Positions 8,575-16,097 of a stretch of 64,000 nt of DNA are shown here, in pieces (the first letter of the stretch is position 1; the number at the start of each line of letters is the position of its first letter). The stretch is from positions 620,001 to 684,000 of the forward strand of contig NZ_CP101456.1 in NCBI RefSeq assembly GCF_024362485.1, read 5' to 3'. The notes below the pieces were generated by a model. It was not told the DNA's origin and did no database searches. It saw nothing but the letters and a program-made list of their open reading frames with translations. The DNA is from Natronobeatus ordinarius. Its GTDB lineage: Archaea > Halobacteriota > Halobacteria > Halobacteriales > Natrialbaceae. The position numbers were made by a program, and so were the translations under genes.

Positions 8575-8929
8575 GCGGACGAAGGCGATCGTCGCGCTGG
8601 CGTTCGCCGTGGGGCTCGTCTGTGGCCTCTGGGGCGGGCTGCTGTTGCTCCCGGCGGACGCACTGACCGTCCCGACGCAAGAGCGCACGGTCGGTGCTGA
8701 CGGCGACACCCGTGAGCGACCGGCGTTCTATCCGGCTCCGCGAGTGTTCTTCGCGCTGACGATCGGCGCTCCGGCGCTGGCGGGCTACTACGCCTGGGGT
8801 CGGCTCGGCGATCGTGGTGCCGACGCCCTCGAGGACCTGGACGATCCCGGCCTCGAGGAGCCGCCAGCGACGGACGGGGGTATCGACGAGTCGACCGACG
8901 CGGACGTTCACGAGGCAATCTATGGCTGA
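8564..8929 (+). CDS. Two-helix membrane protein of the provirus
   Basis: A 121-residue protein with a first membrane helix ('IVALAFAVGLVCGLWGGLLLL', about residues 9-29), a short polar loop, a second helix ('VFFALTIGAPALAGYYAWGRLG', about 61-82) and an acidic tail of ~40 residues. The start at 8564 overlaps the preceding gene by 11 bases. It lies directly upstream of, and overlapping, the NTPase gene, so it may recruit that ATPase to the membrane; this is inference. Confidence 0.55.
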   Translation: MIRERTKAIVALAFAVGLVCGLWGGLLLLPADALTVPTQERTVGADGDTRERPAFYPAPRVFFALTIGAPALAGYYAWGRLGDRGADALEDLDDPGLEEPPATDGGIDESTDADVHEAIYG

Positions 8930-10091
8930 CGAACAGGACCTTTACACGACTGCACAGGCGCGCGAACATCAGGAAGGTTACAGCGGCCGGGAGAATCGCG
9001 AACTGCACGACCACAGCGGTGTGATCCGCGACGCGAAGCTGTCCCGTCAGCTGTCCATCCGGGCACTACACTACGATCCGTACCGCACGAGCCGCCCCGA
9101 TAAGATGCCAGCGGCGAGCAAAGACCTCGAGAAACACCGCCACATCCGAAAAGTCGAAGGGACTGAAACCCTCCGCACGGCGCTCGAGAACGGCGATATG
9201 CCGACGATCAAGCACCTGGTCGGCGACTCGAGCCAGCGGGCGGACGTCTCCGGCATCAAGGCGATGGGGACGATAGACGAGCTGGTCGCTGGACCGGCAC
9301 CGGTGATCGTCGTGCTCGGTGAAATGGGGGCCGGAAAGACCGACTTCGCCTGTCTGCTCGGCCAGCGGTGGCGCGATCTCCACGGCTCAGATTCCCTGGT
9401 CGGCACGAACATCCAGTCGCTCGAGGAGAAAAACCGCTGGGTGGACGGCGACGGCGACGTCCAGGACGGCTGGATTCCCGACTACGGCACCCTCATGGAC
9501 TGGGTCGAACAGGACGGCGACCCGCTCGAGCACAGCCAACGACCCAAGCTGTTCCTCGGCGACGAGTTCTCTTCAGCCGCCAGCGGCACCGGGAAACAGG
9601 GTTACGAAACCCGCCAGAAGATGGCACCCCTGGTGTACAAGATCCGCAAGTACGGCGGGGCGTTGATCTACATCGCTCACGGCGAGTCGTCCATCCACCC
9701 GATGCTGTGGCGCGTCGGCAAGATCGTCAAGAAGGTCTCGCGAAAGAAGGCGATCGTCGCCGACAAGGTGAGCAACGGCGAGCTCCGGAAGATCGAAGCC
9801 GAGATTGAAGGCATCCCGCCGACGGACTGGCGGTACAACACCAAAGAGGCGAGCGACTGGCGCTGGTCGGCGTTCACCGACGAGGAGAACGACGGCCTCG
9901 AGGCGAGCGAGGCGGCCAAGGCAACGGCGATCTGGACGGCCATTCGCTGTAAAGAGGAAGGCCTGTCGAACCGTGAAACCGCGAAATACGTGCCGTACAG
10001 CCACGGTTGGGTCGGTTCACGCTGGCGTGAGTACACTGACGACGGGAAACACGCCGACACGCTTGCCAAAGTCGAGGAGGTAATTGCATGA
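8922..10091 (+). CDS. P-loop NTPase of the pleolipovirus-type assembly operon
   Basis: A 389-residue protein with a Walker A motif 'GEMGAGKT' (residues 133-140), a Walker B-like 'KLFLGDEFS' near 207-215 and 'YGGALIYIAHGESS', a sensor-like strand after it. The C-terminal ~55 residues ('EEGLSNRETAKYVPYSHGWVGSRWREY') form an HTH, so it may contact DNA. Pleolipoviruses conserve one such putative NTPase after the structural genes; packaging or replication roles are proposed. The ATG at 8922 lies within the end of the membrane-protein gene upstream, and its own stop overlaps the next small gene. Confidence 0.75.
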   Translation: MADEQDLYTTAQAREHQEGYSGRENRELHDHSGVIRDAKLSRQLSIRALHYDPYRTSRPDKMPAASKDLEKHRHIRKVEGTETLRTALENGDMPTIKHLVGDSSQRADVSGIKAMGTIDELVAGPAPVIVVLGEMGAGKTDFACLLGQRWRDLHGSDSLVGTNIQSLEEKNRWVDGDGDVQDGWIPDYGTLMDWVEQDGDPLEHSQRPKLFLGDEFSSAASGTGKQGYETRQKMAPLVYKIRKYGGALIYIAHGESSIHPMLWRVGKIVKKVSRKKAIVADKVSNGELRKIEAEIEGIPPTDWRYNTKEASDWRWSAFTDEENDGLEASEAAKATAIWTAIRCKEEGLSNRETAKYVPYSHGWVGSRWREYTDDGKHADTLAKVEEVIA

Positions 10092-10240
10092 CCGCGTCGG
10101 GGTGGATGGCTGGATACGGATCCGAACCCCCCTTTACTGTCCCTGCGGGACAGCCCATATATGGTCCATTAGGCCCATCGCTCGAGTCTGACCAAGCGGA
10201 GTTGATATATATCGGCGCGCGAGGCGCGTGGTGTGCGTGA
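10088..10240 (+). CDS. Very small provirus protein
   Basis: A 50-residue reading frame whose ATG overlaps the NTPase stop (ATGA), continuing the coupled operon. It is Gly/Pro-rich ('PAGQPIYGPLGPSLESDQAELIYIGARGAW') with no recognised domain. The next gene starts inside its last codons. The case rests on position and overlap only. Confidence 0.35.
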   Translation: MTASGWMAGYGSEPPFTVPAGQPIYGPLGPSLESDQAELIYIGARGAWCA

Positions 10241-10623
10241 ATCGCTCGAAGCGCGCCAACCACTTCGGCACGATCGTCGAGAAGCGCATGGCGAAGAAGC
10301 GTCGGTTCGAACTGGAACGCAGCTCGTGGCACGACGCGAAGTTCGGGAACGGGACGCCAGTCGAAATCAAGAGCACCATGCTTGAGCACGCCGATGGGCA
10401 GCCGGGAAACTTCAAGATCTATCGGAAATACCACGAGAAACTCCGGCGTCACGGTGGCTGGTACTGCTTCGTCATCTACCGACCACATGGGCGTTCAGGC
10501 TGTACGATCCTGAAACACCGAATGTGCAAGGCGTCGAATCTCCCGCTGCTCCGGTGGCACGGCGGGGGAGATCATCGAGGAACTCAGCAAGCAAAGCTCA
10601 CCATTGCTTCTGTTTTCTCGTAG
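10228..10623 (+). CDS. Small PD-(D/E)XK nuclease-like provirus protein
   Basis: A ~131-residue protein, most likely starting at one of the GTG codons at 10228, 10231 or 10237. 'SSWHDAKFGNGTPVEIKSTML' supplies Asp36, Glu46 and Lys48 of a PD-(D/E)XK core; 'FKIYRKYHEKLRRHGGWYCFVIYR' is the following helix and strand. The same layout recurs in the protein encoded at 14898-15386, so this provirus carries two members of one nuclease-like family. Possible roles are junction resolution or recombination in viral replication. The last ~25 residues lie at the border with AT-rich DNA and may be altered. Confidence 0.55.
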   Translation: MVCVNRSKRANHFGTIVEKRMAKKRRFELERSSWHDAKFGNGTPVEIKSTMLEHADGQPGNFKIYRKYHEKLRRHGGWYCFVIYRPHGRSGCTILKHRMCKASNLPLLRWHGGGDHRGTQQAKLTIASVFS

Positions 10624-10723
10624 ATTAACTCATGCAAATACCAGGGTGGCAGGTTATGTATATCTGGCACACGATTATATTTTCTCCAAAAAATTCATTT
10701 GGCTGTCTACTAGTTGGAAAGCT

Positions 10724-11086
10724 ATGTCAGAAGTAACCGTCTTATTATCGCTACTCGAACTAATCGTTTTGATATTAACCGCGATCATTATCTCTCTTCA
10801 ATTCACTTCTATCTTCTACTCACGTGTGTCTCACGAAGAGCAGGATGAAATTCGAAGTTATATTCCCGTAGAAATGATATTTGTTGGTGTGGCCTTCTTT
10901 GGTATTAGTGCCGTAGCAATAATTGTGTACTTGACAATCATTGTTGGGATTGGGTTGAATTGGATGGGGAGAATTGGTTTTGGAAGTATTATGTTGGTTT
11001 TCTCTATCGGTGTGATTCTTTTTGGGACTGCTATAATGACCGTTATTCAAGACATGATGAAAACGGACTTCGACAGAGACAGTTAG
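10724..11086 (+). CDS. AT-rich three-helix membrane protein
   Basis: A 120-residue hydrophobic protein in AT-rich DNA, with helices at about residues 5-28, 47-72 and 78-104. The ATG at 10724 ('MSEVTVLLSLLELIVLILT') is preferred over an upstream in-frame start lacking coding character. No family was recognised. It belongs to a three-gene AT-rich block between the structural operon and the replication operon, a usual cargo position. It converges with the next gene. Confidence 0.5.
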   Translation: MSEVTVLLSLLELIVLILTAIIISLQFTSIFYSRVSHEEQDEIRSYIPVEMIFVGVAFFGISAVAIIVYLTIIVGIGLNWMGRIGFGSIMLVFSIGVILFGTAIMTVIQDMMKTDFDRDS

Positions 11087-11111
11087 AACGTCTACCTTTG
11101 GATTGGTTCGA

Positions 11112-11621
11112 TCACAATATACCTATAACTCCGAAAGTTAGCAATGATATCAAGATTATTAACAAAACTAACACTGCAGAATCAAAAAGAGAGGCTTCTC
11201 GAGTCGGATGTAACTTTAGCAGATACATTCTCCACAAGTACATGGCGATGATCATTACAAACGGAAGTGCTGCCCCTATTGATGATCCAGAGAAGGTATG
11301 AGGGTAGGCAAAACCGAACAGTAAAAATATGTATGCGCCAGACCCGAGGAGCATATACCATTCATTGAGTTTCCGATCACGTTCTTCGAGATCTTCTACA
11401 TTCTCCTCTTTTGAGAGAATAGCAAACTCAGGCATTATACTCAAATATTGTAAGAAAGCTGTGATTCCCAAGATAAGGGTTCCAAGCACTATGTGGAGTT
11501 CATAATATTCTACATTGAGAGTTATCGCGGAAATTGTAGCACCAAATACAATAAGATTCAATTTGACTAATTCAAGTTTCAATCCACTATCTACCATCAC
11601 CGCTAACATAATAACCGACAC
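11112..11621 (-). CDS. AT-rich polytopic membrane protein
   Basis: A ~169-residue protein on the opposite strand to its AT-rich neighbours. Hydrophobic stretches at about residues 22-38, 44-65, 93-110, 116-132 and 145-167 suggest five membrane helices. A charged loop 'SKEENVEDLEERDRKLNEW' sits between the second and third. Several GTG and ATG starts lie within 24 bases (11621 to 11597). Function unknown; exclusion of other viruses at the membrane is one possibility for such provirus cargo. Confidence 0.5.
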   Translation of the reverse strand: MSVIMLAVMVDSGLKLELVKLNLIVFGATISAITLNVEYYELHIVLGTLILGITAFLQYLSIMPEFAILSKEENVEDLEERDRKLNEWYMLLGSGAYIFLLFGFAYPHTFSGSSIGAALPFVMIIAMYLWRMYLLKLHPTREASLFDSAVLVLLIILISLLTFGVIGIL

Positions 11622-11725
11622 ACATTATTGTTTTGGGCAAAGGGCAAGCACGCATTTGCCCTTCACCCTTGGAGGAATTAAGCATGAGAGAAAGACATTA
11701 AAAGATTAAATTGATTGCAAATACT

Positions 11726-12301
11726 ATGGATGCTGAATCCACCTACCAAGCAATAGATGTCTTTTCAAGTCTTGTTCTTGCTATTTTCACAGTGGTTCTT
11801 GCGATAGCCACTTGGCGCTATTATGAACAAAGCAAGCTACAGGCGTCTGAAACAGCATCTCAAACAGAAGAAATGGGAAAGACCCGGAAGCTCAGGTATG
11901 AACCGAAAATGAAGGCAGGAATAACACTAATGGGTCCAAATTTCCATCTTGGATTCGTGAATATTGGTGGTGGAATTGCCCATGATGTTAAGGCTACTTA
12001 TTGGGTAGAAGGTGTGAAAGAATACAAACAAAAATGGGGAACACAGGTACACTACCCAGAAGATAACTACAAAATGGGTATTCCCGTAGATGAATCTCCT
12101 GTTGGTGTAACAGGTGGTTATAGCGAAATTCAGTCCAAATTGGATGGTGGAGACGACACATTTGTAGTAGAATGGAACTATAAAAATGCAGCAGGAGAAG
12201 AGTTTAGTGAAACGCAGCGATTCTCTATTTCCGATAAAATTAAAGAACGTACTGAGGGAACCGAGTTTTACACTAATAAGGAAAGGGAGACGAGGTTCTA
12301 A
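11726..12301 (+). CDS. AT-rich membrane-anchored protein
   Basis: A 191-residue protein with one N-terminal membrane helix ('VFSSLVLAIFTVVLAIATWRYY', about residues 12-33), a short coiled segment, and a soluble beta-rich domain ('PKMKAGITLMGPNFHLGFVNIGGGIAHDVKATYWVEG'). The latter has the look of an Ig-like fold found in small membrane proteins with one N-terminal helix. AT-rich, part of the same foreign block as the two preceding genes. Function unknown. Confidence 0.55.
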   Translation: MDAESTYQAIDVFSSLVLAIFTVVLAIATWRYYEQSKLQASETASQTEEMGKTRKLRYEPKMKAGITLMGPNFHLGFVNIGGGIAHDVKATYWVEGVKEYKQKWGTQVHYPEDNYKMGIPVDESPVGVTGGYSEIQSKLDGGDDTFVVEWNYKNAAGEEFSETQRFSISDKIKERTEGTEFYTNKERETRF

Positions 12302-12569
12302 CCATCGTTTCGGGTGCTTCAACTGGAACGGCGTGGTGCGGAAGCGGGGCGGGTCGGTGTAATTTTTTGGCCTTGTCCCCTTGGGGACACCCGCCAAGGG
12401 GGTTTTCGCGCGAAGCGCGAAACGACCCCGCTGGCGACGCGGTGCGGCTGCGACGCGATCGCGTCGCTCGAGGCGACGACTTCAACAGCACTTGAGTAGC
12501 TGCCGCTATAGTCCAACCTGAGTTGCTGAAAGAAAGGCGACGAAAAGCGTTGCCACTACGGGGGTCGGT
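12302..12569. repeat. Hairpin-rich gap between convergent provirus operons
   Basis: No gene is seen in these 268 bases between two converging transcription units. The stretch at about 12370-12470 has three dyads: GTCCCC-TT-GGGGAC, CGCGCGAAGCGCG and CGACGCGATCGCGTCG, with a T6 run just before the first. These could be bidirectional terminators. Because the replication protein ends here, a replication origin is an alternative. Confidence 0.4.
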
Positions 12570-14192
12570 TCAGTGATCGGCGATGGCGCCGACGAATCCG
12601 GTTTCAGTCGTGCCGCCGGGCGTCGTCCAGGTCATCGACGTCCGCCGGAGCACCGCCGGATCGTTCCCTGAACGGGTCCACTTCTCGAGGGCTTCGCTCG
12701 CGACGCGCTGGGCAGTCTCGAAGCTGTCCGCTTTGAACCAGGAGAGAATGGTGTCGATCCGGAGTCGCTTCGGGTTGCCCTCCTGGTCGAACTCGAGGTC
12801 GGCGCCGTTTTCGGCGAGCCACCGCTGGAAAGGTGAGCACTCGGCGACGTGATCGGCGAGGCCCATCACGTGCTGGAGGCGGTCGGCGTAGCTGTCGATC
12901 GCGTACTCGGCGCTCTCGACGAGCGCACGGATCTCCTCGCGGTACTTCCGCACGCGGTAGGAGACGTGGCCCTCCTCGAGGTCGACGATCTCGCCGAGGT
13001 CGGTGATCGCCCGGTAGATCGTCGCGGGGTGTTTCCCCAGCTGGTCGGCGAGTTCGTCGACGTCGGCGCCGCCGTCGGTCGCGACGATTCCCGCGATCTC
13101 CTCGGCAGTGTCGCTCATGTCGCGAAGCGTCGTCAGCAGCAGGTGGTCCGTCTTCACCTCGAGGCGCGGCGTCGGGTCCGGATAGAGTTCGACGTGATCC
13201 TCACGCGCCACGGCGTCGAAGTGGTCGTCGGGGACGTAGACGCCGGTTGCATCGGGTGCGAGCGGGATGTCGTCCCACGCGAGGAAGTTCATCAGCGTCT
13301 CGTCAATCTCCTCGACGACGCGCTGGCGGTCGGCCCATGCCCATGCCTCACCGTCGTTCATCTTCTTGTTCGCCAGGACTTCCACTTTCGGGTGGTACGA
13401 CGGGTGATCTTTCGACACCGCGTCGGGGTCGGCGAGCTGGTAGATCTCGAACTTTCGGCCGTAGGTGTGCCCCGGCAGCAGTTCGGCCACCGACGCCGGG
13501 TCGAGCACGAGCCGGTTCTGGTGGTTGATGACCTCTCGGTTGTCGATCTTCAGCTCGGCCTTCACCCCTTCCATATCCGTCAGGTGGTGGATCACCTTCT
13601 GGAGTACGCCCGACTTCGCCAGCGTCTCCGCGCGCTCACGGCGAACGCGGACGTACCGCTCGTGTGCCCACTCGCGGCTGTACTCGGGGTGTGGCGGCTT
13701 TCGGAAGTACTCGTGATAGATCGGCTCACCGGCGGCCTCGAAGATCGCGGCGTAGATCTCCGGCAGCAACTCGAGGGCGCGCTCGGGTTCGACGTTCGAC
13801 GGCTCGTACTCGACGTCGACGCCGTCGACCTCACCGAACTGTGATTCCCACGGCAGGTTCACGCGATCGCCCGTCTGCCAGTGACGGAGGTTCGGATGTC
13901 GGGGAGAGATGTTGTAATACAGCTTCGACTCACCCTGTCCCCGAGCCGTAATGTCCCACTCGTACAGCCGCGAGGCGTTGATGTTGTCCCGTGGGCGGGG
14001 GGCGAACCCCGACTTCGAGTAGGCCACCTGGATGTGCCACGGCTCGCCGTCGACCTCGACGTCCAGCTCGAGGTATCCCTCGAACGGTGGGCCGAGCATC
14101 ACGCTCGAGAGCGCGTCGTACGGGCCGCGCCCCCAGTCGTCCCACTTCCAGCGGCCGTGAGACTCGTGAGGGGTGGTCTCGACCTGGGTCAC
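12570..14192 (-). CDS. Putative replication protein of the provirus with C-terminal winged helix
   Basis: A 540-residue soluble protein and the last gene of the leftward operon. The N-terminal part ('ETTPHESHGRWKWDDWGRGPYDALSSVMLGPP') resembles large winged-helix proteins found on haloarchaeal plasmids and proviruses in the replication-gene position (DUF7845, from memory). A wHTH is clear near residues 385-440 ('DVDELADQLGKHPATIYRAITDLGEIVDLEEGHVSYRV'). No Rep-superfamily HUH or polymerase motif was seen. A GTG at 14192 overlaps the preceding stop (GTGA). The frame extends upstream but only as antisense of neighbours. The replication role is inferred from size, position and the lack of any other candidate. 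Confidence 0.6.
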   Translation of the reverse strand: MTQVETTPHESHGRWKWDDWGRGPYDALSSVMLGPPFEGYLELDVEVDGEPWHIQVAYSKSGFAPRPRDNINASRLYEWDITARGQGESKLYYNISPRHPNLRHWQTGDRVNLPWESQFGEVDGVDVEYEPSNVEPERALELLPEIYAAIFEAAGEPIYHEYFRKPPHPEYSREWAHERYVRVRRERAETLAKSGVLQKVIHHLTDMEGVKAELKIDNREVINHQNRLVLDPASVAELLPGHTYGRKFEIYQLADPDAVSKDHPSYHPKVEVLANKKMNDGEAWAWADRQRVVEEIDETLMNFLAWDDIPLAPDATGVYVPDDHFDAVAREDHVELYPDPTPRLEVKTDHLLLTTLRDMSDTAEEIAGIVATDGGADVDELADQLGKHPATIYRAITDLGEIVDLEEGHVSYRVRKYREEIRALVESAEYAIDSYADRLQHVMGLADHVAECSPFQRWLAENGADLEFDQEGNPKRLRIDTILSWFKADSFETAQRVASEALEKWTRSGNDPAVLRRTSMTWTTPGGTTETGFVGAIADH

Positions 14193-14389
14193 GCCAACCC
14201 CTCCCGTTCTGCGAAACAGTCCGGACAGAGCGGCACCGACTGGCCGAAGCGGGTGCTCACCTCGTAGCCAACGTATCCACAGTCGAGACACTCAGACCAG
14301 ACCTCCGACTCATCGGGCTCCTCGTGGGCTATGGGCTCGTCGTCGGCCGGGTCCTGTGGCTCGAGGCCGAAGGCGGTCAGGTCGCTCAT
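14189..14389 (-). CDS. Small zinc-ribbon protein
   Basis: A 66-residue protein with two CxxC knuckles ('CLDCGY' and 'CPDC', about 20 residues apart), a probable zinc ribbon, after an acidic N-terminal tail. ATG at 14389 overlaps the preceding gene's TGA, and its own TGA overlaps the GTG start of the replication gene. Such proteins in viral operons may bind nucleic acid or act as adaptors; no target is apparent. Confidence 0.6.
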   Translation of the reverse strand: MSDLTAFGLEPQDPADDEPIAHEEPDESEVWSECLDCGYVGYEVSTRFGQSVPLCPDCFAEREGLA

Positions 14390-14901
14390 CACGCACCTCC
14401 GGCTCCAGCGAAGTCAGCGAGACTCGCTTCCGGCGACTCATCGGGTTCCTCGAGGGGGATCGTCGACGGGTCCGGGTGGTGGACGACGTCGACGTCCTCG
14501 AGGTCGGCGACGATCGCGTTCGCGAGCAGCCGCCGGTGACACCAGCGGGCGTCTTTCTCCCAGCAGACGAGCCAGACGTCACGCTCGCGAGCGCGATCGC
14601 GCAGCTCGTCGACGACCAGACTCGGTCCCGGCTGCTCGAGGTGAGCGAGATACCGCGGCTCGTACCGAACAGAGTCCCAGGCGATCGCCGACGGGTTCGG
14701 ATCGCCGTTCCGGTCGGCCGCGTTCTCGACGGTCTTGAACGCCTCGAGGAGATCGGCCGGAGGCGCAACGGCCGGGATGTTCCGGTCGGTGAGCCGCTCG
14801 ACGAAATCCTTCGGATAGCGAACGACGCCGAAGACGTCGTCAGCCTCAGCGGGTTCGAATCGGGAGTTCAGCCCGCCGAAGTAGGCCGTTCGAACCGTCA
14901 C
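14389..14901 (-). CDS. DUF488-like protein
   Basis: A 170-residue protein with the hallmark C-terminal motif of the DUF488 family, 'DVWLVCWEKDARWCHRRLLANAI' (Cys-x7-CysHisArg). The N-terminal 'AYFGGLNSRF...DDVFGVVRYPKDFVERL' also fits. DUF488 proteins are widespread and biochemically ill-defined; links to nucleic-acid metabolism and stress have been suggested. It starts with GTG overlapping the preceding TGA. The acidic Pro-rich tail is probably flexible. Confidence 0.7.
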   Translation of the reverse strand: MTVRTAYFGGLNSRFEPAEADDVFGVVRYPKDFVERLTDRNIPAVAPPADLLEAFKTVENAADRNGDPNPSAIAWDSVRYEPRYLAHLEQPGPSLVVDELRDRARERDVWLVCWEKDARWCHRRLLANAIVADLEDVDVVHHPDPSTIPLEEPDESPEASLADFAGAGGA

Positions 14902-15386
14902 GGCCGCTCACCCCCATCGCGGTCGACTTCGGCCGGGTCGAAGATCCGGCTCCAGGACAGCTGGGCGTAGTCCGGTCGGTCACCGGCGTCGATCCACGAC
15001 GACACCAGCTCGTCGACGATCGTCGCCGGGACGATCTTCACCGCGATCACGTCGCGGGAGGGGGCCGGAACACAGACGGCGAACAGGTACACCGCCCCGT
15101 GCTCGAGCAGGTGGCGGTGTTGCTGTTCCCGGAGGTAGTACCGGCCTCGAGTCTGGTTCTCGCCGTAGACGACCATCACCGACTTGATCTCGACGAGCGT
15201 GCCGACCTCGAGGACCGGGAGCGCGACGGTCGGCACGTCCGCCCGCGGCACCAGGACGTCGGCCACCCGCGCGTCGACGTGTTCGTTCTCGACGTCGCGG
15301 ACGTACTCGAGTTCCGGCACCCGCTCGAGGACCGCGGCCTCGGCGGTCTCGCCCGCGTGTTTCGACGACGCTCGAGCGGCGCTCAC
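14898..15386 (-). CDS. PD-(D/E)XK nuclease-like protein
   Basis: A 162-residue protein carrying a PD-(D/E)XK core: Asp43 in 'ARVADVLVP', then Glu66 and Lys68 in 'GTLVEIKSVMV', followed by helix 'YYLREQQHRHLLEHGAVYLFAVCV'. The spacing and the 'VEIKS' and 'Q/YHxxLxxHG' elements match the protein at 10228-10623, so the two are probable paralogues. GTG start at 15386 overlapping the upstream stop. It lies in the replication operon, favouring a resolvase or recombination nuclease role over restriction, but neither is proven. Confidence 0.65.
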   Translation of the reverse strand: MSAARASSKHAGETAEAAVLERVPELEYVRDVENEHVDARVADVLVPRADVPTVALPVLEVGTLVEIKSVMVVYGENQTRGRYYLREQQHRHLLEHGAVYLFAVCVPAPSRDVIAVKIVPATIVDELVSSWIDAGDRPDYAQLSWSRIFDPAEVDRDGGERP

Positions 15387-15502
15387 AGCGGACCACCTCG
15401 CGCACGACGGACTTCGCGAGCACAGTCGGGACAGAGCCGCCGAGAGACGTCGACAGTGGCCTCACATCGCGCACACTCGTCGGACTCGACGAGACGGCTC
15501 AT
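15383..15502 (-). CDS. Tiny zinc-finger protein
   Basis: A 39-residue protein with two CxxC pairs ('ESDECARCEATVDVSRRLCPDCAREV') and a basic end. The ATG at 15502 overlaps the upstream stop, and its stop overlaps the GTG of the nuclease-like gene. Such tiny zinc fingers are common in haloarchaeal viruses. The frame is open further upstream, but the overlap pattern supports this short form. Confidence 0.5.
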   Translation of the reverse strand: MSRLVESDECARCEATVDVSRRLCPDCAREVRRARGGPL

Positions 15503-15621
15503 CGCGAACCACCGTCCTCGAGGTTCTCGGTCAGCGACCGCGTGACGACCACCCAGTACCCGGCGCGGCGTTCGCGACGCTCGACGTCGTACAGCCGGTT
15601 CGCCGGAACGAACGGCGTCAT
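15499..15621 (-). CDS. 40-residue provirus protein
   Basis: A short protein ('MTPFVPANRLYDVERRERRAG' at the start) with ATG at 15621 overlapping the upstream stop and TGA at 15499 overlapping the downstream ATG. One strand-helix-strand could form. No family was recognised. Support comes from the unbroken chain of start-stop overlaps on both sides. Confidence 0.45.
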   Translation of the reverse strand: MTPFVPANRLYDVERRERRAGYWVVVTRSLTENLEDGGSR

Positions 15622-15854
15622 CGCGGCTCACCTCCGTGGCGCCCCGCGGACGTCTCCGGGTCCGGGATCGGGACGTCGACGCCAGCAGCGGAGCCGCGGC
15701 TCAGTCGGGCGTAGCTATCACACTCGCCACAGCGGTGGGCGCGGTCGCGATCGTCACCGAACACTCGGCAGAACTGGTCAGTGACGTGGGAACCACAGTG
15801 GAGGCACCTCGAGGTACTGGCCGACTGCCAGGTGTGAACGCTCACGCCGACCAC
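15618..15854 (-). CDS. Zinc-finger protein opening the leftward provirus operon
   Basis: A 75-78 residue protein with 'CLHCGSHVTDQFCRVFGDDRDRAHRCGECDSYARLSRG', the C..C...C..C pattern of a small haloarchaeal family (DUF7563, from memory). It starts with GTG at 15854 or 15845 and is the first gene of the seven-gene operon. The first conserved cysteine pair follows a 16-residue lead. Likely a nucleic-acid-binding or adaptor protein; the palindromic sites just upstream could be its target or that of the repressors. Confidence 0.6.
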   Translation of the reverse strand: MVGVSVHTWQSASTSRCLHCGSHVTDQFCRVFGDDRDRAHRCGECDSYARLSRGSAAGVDVPIPDPETSAGRHGGEPR

Positions 15855-15894
15855 CCCGTTTCGGCTACTAATTTCGCAAGACGGCGGAGACCCG

Positions 15895-15930
15895 GAACCA
15901 GTGACTGGTTCGGTTCTGGTTTCGAACCAG
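15895..15930. promoter_or_regulatory. Paired palindromic operator upstream of the leftward provirus operon
   Basis: Two dyads share the half-site CTGGTT/AACCAG: GAACCAGT-G-ACTGGTTC (15895-15911, perfect arms) and CTGGTT-TCG-AACCAG (15916-15930). Their centres are 20 bases apart, close to two helical turns. They lie 41-77 bases upstream of the first operon gene, where an archaeal promoter would be. They are good candidates for cooperative repressor binding controlling provirus replication genes. Confidence 0.55.
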
Positions 15931-16022
15931 CTAACCGAGAAAGCGATAATCGGCGACTCAGGTGGCTAAGGCGCTCGTTATGGGCCGAATTGATTTCGGC
16001 CACACTTCGAGTTTTTTGCGCA

Positions 16023-16097
16023 TGGGCCCTGACGGATTCGAACCATCGACCACTCGGTTATGAGCCGAGCGCTCTAACCAGACTGAGCTAAGGGCCC
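16023..16097 (-). tRNA. tRNA with CAU anticodon (probably tRNA-Ile2 or tRNA-Met)
   Basis: A 75-nt cloverleaf: acceptor GGGCCCT/AGGGCCC with discriminator A, D arm, anticodon stem CTCGG/CCGAG around loop CTCATAA (anticodon CAT), and T arm with GGTTCGAATCC. It lacks the intron reported for the elongator tRNA-Met of Haloferax, which favours the lysidine-type Ile2 isoacceptor (agmatidine-modified in archaea). Identity between the two is not settled. The 3' end abuts the provirus. Confidence 0.9.

Larger units (their letters stand above)
3999..16022. mobile_element. Integrated betapleolipovirus-like provirus (core segment)
   Basis: From the integrase to the 3' end of the CAU tRNA, the gene order integrase - membrane protein - spike - accessory membrane proteins - NTPase - cargo - replication operon follows temperate pleolipoviruses such as SNJ2, which integrates at a tRNA gene. 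The tRNA 3' end faces the element, as expected for tyrosine-recombinase insertion. No exact second copy of the tRNA end was found between 1 and 5000, so the left boundary is not fixed. The regulators and nuclease module at 1-3769 may belong too, with the partner site left of the window. Confidence 0.7.
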
